This document shows, piece by piece, positions 45,005 through 55,170 of a stretch of 64,000 bases of DNA. Below the pieces are notes generated by a model. It had not been told where the DNA came from. It ran no database searches and saw nothing but the letters and a program-made list of their open reading frames with translations. Each line of letters opens with the position of its first letter. Within the stretch, counting starts at the first letter, position 1. The translations under genes and the position numbers were made by a program. The DNA comes from Stemphylium vesicarium. Lineage: Eukaryota > Ascomycota > Dothideomycetes > Pleosporales > Pleosporaceae. The stretch spans positions 310,001 to 374,000 of the forward strand of contig QXCR01000008.1 in the NCBI GenBank assembly GCA_004380135.1. The letters are read 5' to 3'.

Positions 45005-47542
45005 ATGCTGCGAACACGGGACGCACTGATCTGCGGCCTGCTTTTCTGGGGACACGACGCGAGAGCGGCCCCGCCTAACGCGGCAGGCGATGCAGAAAGC
45101 AGCCGCAAGCTGGGCACAGTAGACGCGAGCAGCAGCGCGAATGGCCGGCGGAAGCTCACAGGAAAGTTCCTACATGTCACGGGTATGCCGGCTTATCTCC
45201 AACCACCAAGCATCAGCAGCAGCAGCTAACGTCATTCTGCAGACTTCCACCCCGACCCATTCTACAAGACATATTCGAGCACCACCGCTGAATCAGCATG
45301 CCACCGCAGACGCGGGCCCGCTGGATTCTACGGCGCAGAGACGACTGGCTGCGACTCTCCTTATGCGCTCGTTAACCAGACGTTCCAATGGATCCAGGAC
45401 AATATCAAGGACGACGTCGACTTTATCATATGGACGGGCGACTCGGCGCGACACGACAATGATGAGGACATACCGCGGACGCAGAAGCAGGTCATAGAGC
45501 AGAATGAGTACATGGTCTCTAGGTTTGCCGACGTCTTTGGACGGAGCGGCCATGGCCACGGCACCCATGACTTTGTCATACCTATCGTGCCGACTTTCGG
45601 CAACAACGACATAATGCCTCATAACATCTTCACGAGCGGGCCCAATAGCTGGACGATGAGGTACCTGGACATTTGGCGGAAATTCATTCCAGAAGAGCAA
45701 AGACATCAGTTCCAGCAGGGAGGATGGTTCTCGGTCGAGGTTATCCCGGGGAAGCTGGCTGTCATAAGTCTGAACACTATGTAGGCAATACCGGGTGTGG
45801 ACAACTTTGGACCATCCACTGACATGCACAGATACTTCTTCACCTCCAACTCTGCCGTCGACGGCTGTGCAAAGAAACGCGAGCCCGGCTACGAACACAT
45901 GGAATGGCTGCGCATTCAACTCCAGATCCTACGAGACCGTGGTATGAAAGCCATCCTCATCGGCCACGTGCCACCTGCCCGTGTCGACGCAAAGGAGAGC
46001 TGGGACGAAACATGTTGGCAAAAGTACACGCTTTTTGGGCGGCAATTTAGGGATGTCATTGTTGGCAGTCTCTATGGCCACATGAACATTGATCACTTTA
46101 TGTTGCAGGACTTTGAACACATCGAAAAGGATACAGAAAAAGGCAGGATGGGAGCTGCCTCATACTCGGCTGCTTCGGATAACGAGATGAGGCTGCTTGA
46201 GGACGGCGAGGTCACGGTAGCATCTGCATCTGACTATCTATTAGACTTGCGCAAAACTTGGGCTAAACTGCCTTCGCCTCCGGCAAAATCGAAGAAGTCG
46301 AAGAAGACGCATTCCAAATTCATCAACGAGGAAGGAGAAGAAGACGAAGAGGAAGACGAAGACGAAGACGAAGACGAAGACGAAGACGAAGACGAAGACG
46401 AAGACGAAGACGAAGACGAAGACGAAGACGAAGAGGAAGAGCAAGAGCAAGAGCAAGAGCAAGAGCAAGAGCAAGAGTCGCTGTGGGAATGGCTCGAGTC
46501 CATGGTCTCCAGGCAACCAAAAGACGATAAAGAGGCGAAAAAGAAGTACTTGGAGGAAATCGGAGGTCGATACGCCGAACGCTACGCTGTATCACACGTC
46601 TCACCAAGTGTAGTGCCCAACTACTTTCCCACGCTCCGCATTATCGAATACAACATCACTGGGCTGGAAACCATCGGTGTATCATCTAGCTCTAGTCGTT
46701 CATATGTCGATCAGCAGCCGATCTCCCTTGCCGACGAATCCGACGATGAGGAGTACTCAGAGGATGTGGATGCTACCCGAAAGAAGAAGCACAAGGGCAA
46801 GAAGGGAAAGAAGGGATCGCGAAAATACAAGTTCAAAGTACCAGATGGACCGTCGAAATCAGCTCCCCCAGGCCCTGCCTACTCACCTCAGTCGCTTACA
46901 TGGACACGCTGCATTCAATATTTTGCCAACCTAACCGAAATCAACAACGACTTTGTCGAGCCACCGCCAGACGTCCTCGATCGTCAAACCACCTCCACGA
47001 ACGACCTATCCGCAGTCACCATATTTGGGCTCGCAGTTAGTCTAGACGGCGAAATCGAGAATAGGAAGTGGAACGAAGGAAAGCACAAGAAACACCAGGG
47101 CAAACAGCCACGGCCTGAACCGCATCCCAAAGAGTTTGTCTTTGAAGTGGAATACGACACGAAGAAAGATAAGGGCTTTCCTGATCTTACTGTGCGGCGA
47201 TGGGTAGAATACGCGCGAAAGATTGGATCGACCGAATCGAAAAAGGCGGTTGCGATAGAAGAAAAAGACCCTGAGGCAGATGACACAGAGATCGAAACGG
47301 ACAAGGAAGACAACCTAAATGAAAACGACGGATACGATGTCGCAAAGGGGAAGAAGCACAAACACAAGAAAGGAAAGAAGGGCAAACACCACAAGAAACA
47401 CAAGGCGTCCAAGCAATGGTTCACTTTTGTGAAGCGCGCATTTGTCGGGACGATGGATCATCATGAGATCAAACAAGTGTTTGGCTCATCCGCGGTAGAG
47501 CAGTCAGCGGAAGAGGCGCCACAGGAAGCCATGGAACTATAG
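45005..47542 (+). CDS. PPN1: Endopolyphosphatase Ppn1, metallophosphatase family (3 exons, 808 aa)
   Basis: Vacuolar enzyme that cuts long-chain polyphosphate. Exons 45005-45182, 45243-45780, 45832-47542. The N-terminus (MLRTRDALICGLLFWGHDARA) is a short hydrophobic signal or signal anchor. Calcineurin-like metal-site motifs are spread over the three exons: TDFHPDPFY just after intron 1, WTGDSARHD (about 130), PTFGNND (about 188), GHVPPAR and YGHMNIDHF (after intron 2); the set is complete. Residues about 408-455 are a near-pure Glu/Asp then Glu/Gln repeat encoded by a DNA hexamer repeat, inserted between the catalytic half and the family's C-terminal region (LRIIEYNITGLE, PAYSPQSLTWTRCIQYFANL). 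Basic Lys/His runs occur near the C-terminus. The acidic and basic low-complexity parts make it longer than the yeast protein as I remember it. Confidence 0.92.
46352..46477 (+). repeat. Coding hexanucleotide repeats (GAAGAC)n then (GAGCAA)n in PPN1
   Basis: About 13 near-perfect GAAGAC units (46352-46431) encode alternating Glu-Asp, and after a short GAG/GAA bridge about six GAGCAA units (to 46477) encode Glu-Gln. Unit length is a multiple of three, so length changes keep the frame. Confidence 0.95.
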
Positions 47543-49749
47543 AGCATGCGCTTGAGTGTTGAACAAAGATAGGAGTTGAGCAATAGAGGAGCATTGCTTT
47601 GTAGTTGATACCCTGGGAGGGCGTTAGGTAGCTGAGCATGACTACGTGCCTTGATCATTTGGCATTATATATTTTTATGAAGCATTGTTTTACTACAGCA
47701 TGGACACAGACTGTCAAAAACAAAAGATGTTTTTGAAACTGGAGAAATTACCCTTTTCCCATCGACATCAACTTACTGCTTCTCTCACAGACAAACACCT
47801 TCCCTCGTACCACAAGGCAAGTTCACGGGCACAATTAGTAACATTAGTATTTTACTAATTAGTAATTACTAACCACAATCAACATCCAAAACGCCCCATC
47901 CAATCTACCCATTCGGGTAAATGCCCCCTCCCTCCCTCCCTCGCATCCCCTGTCCACCCATCGATTCCAGCGGACTCCACGTTTTTTTCCCTCCGCCTCG
48001 GAGTCAAGGACTCCGAAGTCCACCCTCCACTCCGCTTCGATTCCCACCCCGCCAAAAAGCAAGGCAAGGCAAGGCATTAGCGCACGCCATGTTTCATCCC
48101 AAGTTGCCGCATTAGGAAACTCTGTGGCTTATTAAGAAGAAAACTATGGATTACGGCGGAGTCTGCACATTGCGTCCCGGAAGGTTCGGTCCCGCGGGGG
48201 GGTTGTTTTTCCTACTGCTACCTCCCTTTGTTCCGTTTACCCTCTTGCGCTTTGCTTCTCCTCCACTAAGCTGGCTACGGAGTTGCGGCCGGCCGGGCTT
48301 CGGGCGGACAGATTTAAAGTCGCGCGCGTTTGCCTCATGATCCAGCATCCTAACGAACGACTGACTAACTGACTGCCCTTTGGCCGCTGGAATCCATAGA
48401 TTTCAACCTCATGTTGCCTATTCCGGACACTTGCTACGCGGAGTGCGGGGGCTAAAGAGGCAAGTGAACCTTTTGCTTTTGCCGTCGAAAGTGCTGTGAT
48501 CGATGGCTTAGGGCGGGAAATTACCTTTTCTAGCAGCGGGAATGGCGAGGGCGGACTGGGATGAAGGTGGCTTTTCACTGGGCCTAGGGTTTGCTAGAAT
48601 CGATGGGTGTTTGTCGAATTGCTCGTTTGGGGTAGTTGGGCTGATGGATGGGCTGGTGGATGGGGGGGTGTGATCGGAGTTGGGGAAGGGGAATGCTGAG
48701 AGCAGCGGGTTAGTGGTGGCGGTGTTGGTGTTGGTGTTGGTGGTGGTGGTGATTCACGTAACGGCCAGCAGAACTCGCGATTTGTGTTCCTGTCGAAGAC
48801 GCTCCTCTCTGTTTCTGACCTTGAGAGTCGCGCTGGCTTTGAGGATTTACATCACTAGAGAGATCGCTTACGAGTCGTTGCTACAGGCTTACCTAGATGC
48901 CGCAATCGATACAAATACCGTGTCTTGCCTCTTACGGCAATGTCGTGCATGAGCTAATGGAAATCATCCGTCGCCGTCGCCGTCTCCGCAAGCAGGTACG
49001 GGAGGGGCGCAACCCTTGGAACGCGTTAGTATGGCGACGCGAAGCTACCTCAAGTCATCCTTCTCTCCTCGTCCTTTTTAAATTACGCCATGCGGGTACG
49101 TCGAGAGTTTGAACCTCACAGTTCTTTTACCTAACACCCTTTTCAGATTGTGATCGCTTGACCGCAAGAGATGAACAACTTACGTCACCGATGGCTAAGT
49201 GTGATCTGAATGCCCACTTCAGATGCTCCGCGTGTTGAACCCTAATGAAGGAATAGCCTTCCGCTACTTCCGCCATCGCCGCCGATCCGGGGAACTGTTG
49301 CGCTCGTAGGTGGTGTTTTCGGTGCTTCTCCATACACAGGACTGTTCAAGATTGTCTTCGCCATAATGTCGTACAAAAGAAGGCGAATAGTTGAGACACA
49401 GTCTTACCTCACAACCTGTGATCACAGCTCCAGTCCCTATTTGGTCCTTTCTTCTTGTTGCCTCTATTACGGTAGAAAAAGTTATGGAGTTGCACAGGCA
49501 GCCGCGAATAGTTCTTAGCTTGCGACGAGGTGAGACCTCTTGTTCAGGTGCCTGCATGAGCCTCCAAGGAGAGCCGCGTGACCTACCGCTTGACACAGTA
49601 CACACGACCCACAACCATAGAATATCACAGCACGAGCTCACATCACCGGCCTTGGCTCTTTGAAGCTAAAGTTCGTCCAAACATGATTGCTAATTAACCA
49701 TCGCTATCAATACCGCTCAGCAGCCATTTACTTTTCCAGCACTCAAACG
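47543..49749. other. 2.2-kb gene-free region between PPN1 and the CorA-like gene
   Basis: No supported gene. It contains the AT-rich TTASTAA cluster at 47835-47872, C-rich (CCCTC)n-like sequence near 47920-47945, and GT-rich sequence near 48716-48750 (GGTGTTGGTGTTGGTG). The last part is the promoter and leader of the CorA-like gene. Confidence 0.45.
47835..47872. promoter_or_regulatory. Cluster of four TTASTAA (Yap1/AP-1-like) sites
   Basis: Exact 7-mers TTAGTAA at 47835-47841, TTACTAA at 47852-47858, TTAGTAA at 47859-47865 and TTACTAA at 47866-47872; the last three abut. TTASTAA is the known Yap1 response element of yeast and filamentous fungi. The last two together form a perfect 14-bp palindrome. 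There is no certain target: it lies 293 bp after PPN1 and 1.9 kb before the CorA-like ATG. Confidence 0.5.
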
Positions 49750-51636
49750 ATGGCATCTCCGTTCCGACCCGCGTCACCTGCAGAAGACCTTCCAGCATAC
49801 TACCACGAACTAGGCGACGAAAACATTCAACACTGTTTCCGAAACTTTGACTCGGAGCGTAACTTTGATCTTTTCGACAGACAGACTCGGGATCCCAGGA
49901 GCAACAACTTCTGCATCGACTTTGGCGAAGAGAATGCCTTTTGTGCTTTCGACCTCGGTGCGCATTCGTATGAGAAGTTGCTCAACGCGCCACGGCCGAC
50001 TGAGCTTCATACACGATGGATCAACATCTGGATGCCGTACAACCAGAAAGATCTCATCCGGACGTTGGCTAGCCACTTCGACTTCACGCCCCGTCTCATG
50101 GGTATGATGATGAGTGATCCTGTGCCGCCACGAAATGGAGTGTCACTGCGAACGAAGAAGAGCTCTTCAACACTGAGATCGCTGATATCGCACAAGTCAC
50201 ATGGGTCTGGCAAGCCTAATTCTATCCAGGAGAGGGCCAAACAGGCGAACGAAGAGGCGTTGGATGCAGAGTCGAGTATCGGCATGACGAGTCTGATGCA
50301 GTCAACCCAACTCGAGATGGTGCGGGATATGAGCCACTACCAGCTGGTGAACGACGTTTGGCACTGGAGCACTGTAGACCAGGGCCGAAGATGTGAGTTG
50401 TGCAGCTGTTCTTCGTGACGTTTGTCAAGGATGTTGAACTAGGCCTTTGCTGATACGGTCCCAGACATGTGTGTCGGCTACAATTCCTTACACAACGTCC
50501 GTACCAGACCCCACGAAGACCACCACCACGCCGAGAAAACCTCCAGAAGCCGCGACATACCCCAAGGCAAGCGCGTCTGGAACTGGCTCGCCCTTTGTGA
50601 AGACAAAACCGTCATCACCATCTCCGAAGACCCCTTCCCCTTCGCCAACGGCGCACTAAGCACCGCCGACCTAAAGACTCTCTTCACCACTCGTCGGAAC
50701 CTGGTAAACGTCTTCAGACAACTGACCAAAGCGCCAACGCCGCTTAGAGACGCAGCGCTCATTCAACTCCCACTTCGGCAACGCGTTGGTAGCAGCCACG
50801 AAGAGACAGCGCACCGCCCGACCGACGCCCCAGGCCTACTCTTCTACTACCTCTTCGAAGACTGGGGCGCAACCTTTGACCTAATCTCGCGACGCGAGCA
50901 AGGCTACGGCGCAGAACTCGACCGCCTGCGTAAAGAAATGCTTCAAAAAGCGAACCTAACCCACGTCGACCAACTACACCACATCGGTTGCCAACTCGCG
51001 GTACTAAAGCGCGTCTACCAAAGCTACGAGCTCATCATCGAGCGTGTGCTAAAAAAACAAGAAGCAACCCTCGCCTCCTTAAAAAACTCCCACATCCTGT
51101 CTGGAGCAGCGTCGCTAGCGTCGTCGCAACGCATCATAAACGAGTGCCCCGGCCCCCTCGTCCCCGAAGCAGACTCCCTCCTCGGCGTCGCCCTCAGCTC
51201 CGCCGCACGCGTCCGCTTCGAGCGCCTAAAAGACCGCATCGTGCTGTACGCACTCAGCGAAATCCAAGAATGCCTCGATCAAAAGGAGTCCCTGGTGATG
51301 ATGAACTTCAACCTCATCGCCATCAAGGAATCTTTTTCTGTCGAGCGCCTCACGTGGGTCACGCTGCTTCTGGCTAAGATCACGATTCTGTTCACCCCCG
51401 TGACGCTGATGACGGGGTATTTTAGCATTCAGTTCAAAGACAAGTTTTTTGAAATGGATGCGTATTGGAAGAGCTTTGGGTATATTTTTGGGGCGAGTTT
51501 GGCACTGCTGGTGCTGTTTAGTTGGATGAGTGGGACTTTTGAGGGCAAGATTGTTACGAGGAGTTGGACGAGGATGGTTTATGATGGGACAGCTAGGTGG
51601 TTTGTGCATAGGCGAAAAAGGGGGAAGATGGTTTGA
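49750..51636 (+). CDS. CorA-like divalent-cation transporter-type membrane protein (2 exons, 604 aa)
   Basis: Exons 49750-50392 and 50465-51636. The long N-terminal part (about 500 residues) is cytosolic in style, with a helical segment around 370-440 (ELDRLRKEMLQKANL, LKRVYQSYELIIERVLKKQ) like the long helix of CorA. Two membrane segments close together near the C-terminus follow: about 511-533 (WVTLLLAKITILFTPVTLMTGYF) and about 549-567 (SFGYIFGASLALLVLFSWM). The topology is that of the CorA/ZntB superfamily, but the Gly-Met-Asn that ends TM1 in true Mg2+ channels is replaced by TGYFSI, so the transported ion, or whether it transports at all, is open. I chose the ATG at 49750 (MASPFRPASP) over a non-ATG extension. 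Upstream frames to about 49687 are likely leader. Confidence 0.8.
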
Positions 51637-51860
51637 GGTGGAGCTGGAAAGGGGAGGGGTTGGTGCACTCTCCAGTGCACCAGCGGGGAAGATGGGGGGG
51701 GGATAAGGTTAACGAAAATACCCTCGTATGAATGAATGTGTAGTATTAGCAAACAAAGTTCTCAAACATGAGTATAACGAGTGTAATTAGTGTACTGAAA
51801 AAGACTCAAACAAAACAACTTCTTCTATCGTACACTCATAAGATGGTGTCCCTCCCATCT

Positions 51861-54050
51861 TCACTCCTCATCGTCATCATCGTCGTCTCCAAATATAGCC
51901 TTGAACACGTCCTCCGAAGCTCTCTCATTCAAAAGCGCCTCATTCTTCTCCACATCCACCGTCGCATGCTCAGTCTGCGGGACAGCGGTGGCGGCAGCAG
52001 CAGCAGGAGTCGCCGAAGCATTAGCCGCTTGACCCATCCAAGCCGGGCGCTGAAGAGCAGGACCGTTAGTCAAAAACTCATGCTGCAATCTATCCATGGC
52101 AGACTTGGAGACGGCCTCTTCAGTCTGCGGTTTAAACGAGGTTTCAGCGTCGTCAAACTCTGGTGGCATGTCTGGTGGAGGCTTGACGTTGAACCGCTTA
52201 CACAAGAGGCGTGAGGGGTGGAAAGCAAAACTACTCCGCGTCATTGGGCCGTACATGCCTAGTTTCGCGGCTGATTCAGCGGGATCTTCTGGTTTGGCAG
52301 TGGGTTGTCGGAGGAGACTGTCGGTTGCTGCGCCGTTACCATCACTTCCGCCAATTGTGGAAGAGGACGAGGACGTAAATCGTGATGCCATGATGCCAGT
52401 GGTCGGCTTGAACACCTGGGCTGCATGGGCAAATTCTTGCAGTTCCTTGACCCATTCCGATATAGAGACTCCGTTGGGCCGATCTGGCAGGTCGTTCTTC
52501 AGTTCGGCTCGCAGTTGCAAGAAGCCGACGTAACGGGCGCGTTTCTGCAAATCCTCTGCGTATGGCATCCAGCCAGTTGCGCCCTTTGCCAGTGCGCCGG
52601 CCGCTAAGCTCTTTTCCAGTGCAGGAACAAGGCTCCAAAGATCCTTCACTTGGGCTTTGTTGGCTGGCAAATGGCCCTCAGGGCCAGCTTCTCCAAGGCC
52701 TTGAGGAAGATCAGCCTTACCAGACAGAGCTGCAAGACGGTCTCGAGCGTCTTTGGGTATGAAGTCGAATATCGATTTCCCGGGCAAAGGCTTCTCGCCA
52801 AGTAGAGCTGAACGACCCTTTGCATCAAGGGTCGATGCTTTTGCTGCATCTGCTACTGACTGATACTCCTTTGATTCTGACGTCGATGCAGCGCTTTTCG
52901 AAGACTTCCAGCCTGAAGGTATCTTCGGTGGCGGGTATTTTGGTTTGCTCGTGACATCTGAAAGGCCAGTGGCGAACGTAAAGCCTTTGAGTGGAGACTT
53001 CCCATCAATGGATGGTCGGCTTGTCGATACCAAAGCTTTCGACGAGTTCTTCTTGGAAACAAAAACATGCTTCTCTCCAGCTCCGGGTTTGGCAAACTTG
53101 CTCGGCTTCTTTCCCTTCTTTTCTTTGCCTATGGTCTTGTTGAAGGTGATCTTCGGGCCCAATTCGTACGGATCCTCGTCCTCAGAACCGGTGTCGTTGA
53201 GAACGCCTACGCCAAAAGACGACTTCTTTGCAGTAGCTTTCTTCACAGCTGGTGCCTTCTTCGGGCCTTCCAGATAGTGAAGTTGGAACTTGGAAGAGAG
53301 ATCCTCATCTTCGTCTTCCGCAACACCCAAGCGTGCTTCTGACGTATATCCCAAGCCTTTGCGACGAACCTCCTCCCGGGGCATAGTCATTATTCGAGCG
53401 TCTCGCGGCGCAAACAGATGCGCGGAATCCCGATTGTAAGTAGCGGCGCCGTCTTCCAAGTCCGCGTTCCGACGCACCTTGCGACCAATGCCCTGATCTC
53501 GTCGCCAGCCCATCTTCTGGGCGAGCTTGACGCCCATTGTCTCTTCTTGGGTCACAAACAGACCAAACAATCCATTATCACTGGCTTGTCCTGATTCGCC
53601 AATACCAGCAAAGTTTTGAACGGTTTCCAACTGGCGTGATTCGGCTGCTGCTGCAAGATCCTCCTCGTCCATGAAGTCTTCGGCTCGTTGGGCTTGCCCG
53701 GCGGGTTGATCTTTGTGGCGGTTCGCGCGGGAGGACACGAACGTCTTTGGAGTCCATCCTTCTTTAGATCCGACTGTATTAAAGTATCTTAGCATAGTCA
53801 AGAAGTCTTGCGCTCGTTGGAGGAATGGCTCAGAAACTTACCCTGCACTGAAGCCTCCGGTGAATGCGCCGTGGAGTCGCCTTCTGCCGCGCTCGTCGGT
53901 CACGGTCTGTTTCCATATTGGCACGAAAGCGCCATCATCGGCCTCTTCTTCTGGGAGGCCTGTGCCCAAGGAGATGTAGGTTGAAGGCCCTCCTCGAGAG
54001 CGCTTGTGGGCATTGGTTGGCGAGGCAGGGCGGGGGCGCTTGTACGCCAT
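51861..54050 (-). CDS. GPATCH1: G-patch protein, GPATCH1-like (2 exons, 711 aa)
   Basis: Exons 54050-53842 and 53787-51861, sum 2136 nt in frame. The N-terminus (MAYKRPRPASPTNAHKRSRGG, then GTGLPEEEADDGAFVPIWKQ and [31 protein letters not shown]) is the DUF1604-type start of the GPATCH1/ECGP family, which crosses the intron here. A G-patch-like block follows at about 157-180 (GVKLAQKMGWRRDQGIGRK). The middle contains DIFDFIPKDARDRLAAL-type sequence and a later MTRSSFAFHPSRLLCKRFNV block, also family features. The C-terminus is acidic (FGDDDDDDEE). Animal GPATCH1 is found in spliceosomes, and G-patch proteins usually activate DEAH helicases; a splicing role here is inference. It is head-to-head with KIN1. 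Confidence 0.87.
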
Positions 54051-55170
54051 GCTGGTGGCTATATCCGAGTCGCAAAATATGTTGGAGACGGGCTTGGAGA
54101 GGGTCGGCTGGGGTTTGGTGGGGTTACTGCATTGAATCCTATTGGCCGGCTGGCTGGCGTCGAAGTGAAGGAAAGTTGGGCCACGATGACGAGTAAGTTA
54201 GTTCCCAGTGACTAAGCACCCGCCGTACTATTGGCCGGAACATTGCTTTCCAGGTATACGAGTCACGAATTTTGTTATTTCCCTTAACCACATGGGCGTG
54301 TGCAGGCGCGTGTATACGCTGGCATGTGACGAGGCCTACTGCACATCAGGTCTAGGCGGATGGAATGATATGCTGCCCGGGGCTCACCGTACATACTCAA
54401 TTCAAATTGAATGCCGTTGGACAAGGGAGCTAGGCGACGACGAGTGGGCCCGATGATGTAGTGCCGCGCCTGGGTCGACCCGGCCTAACAGCTTAAAGGA
54501 TGGCTGGTATCGCGGCCGGGTCCAGGGACGACCCTGACGTCGCCCTTGGTTACCATTCTTTTGACGCCCAGCGGGAGGGACAGCGCATGTTGCGCATGCG
54601 GCCGAGTCGTCACATGGCCTGGACAAGCAAATGCTTTGGAAGCAGCAGGTACATGTCATAGCCGGAGTGAGCGTCTACCCCACCGTATGCGGCCCAAAGA
54701 AGCGGCCCTGCGGCGGCGTTGGTCGACGAGCTAGTCGGGGCGTGGAGAGCAAGCTATCGTGTTTGACGTGCAGACCGGCCGGAGCACGACAATAGCCACG
54801 CACTCGACGCTCGACTCTCTTAGGAAAACACATGCTTCTCACGCCGCCGACGCTGCATCTGCTGGCATTTGCCCTGGGACCTGCATACCCTCTCCACGTA
54901 ACCAAGACGCCGCCCAAAGGGTGCCAAGAGTCGGTGCTCGCAAGCATCGAGAGCGGTAGTAGCATCGGCCCCTAACCTCTTGCACCCACCTGCCGTAATA
55001 CCCACCCAGGTCGCACTGTCGCACTGTCGCAGTAATCTCTTCACATTGTCCAGATAGCCCCGACGTGGTCGAGTTTGCGCTCGCTCCACGCCCAGTGCAG
55101 TGCGTCCGTCGCCCGCAGGCCCGCATCTGCTCCCTGCATCGTCTTGTACCGCCGGTAGAGCATCTTCACC
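54051..55170. promoter_or_regulatory. Divergent promoter region between GPATCH1-like and KIN1 genes
   Basis: A 1.1-kb gap. The right part (about 54900-55170) is C-rich and likely KIN1 leader. Opposite-strand frames here and into KIN1 (for example 54820-55299) are shadows of high-GC sequence. Confidence 0.45.

Noticed and set aside
46241..46516. Minus-strand frames of Leu/Phe/Val or Ser runs opposite the PPN1 repeat
   Set aside because: Reverse reading of the GAAGAC/GAGCAA hexamer repeat; no evidence of antisense coding.
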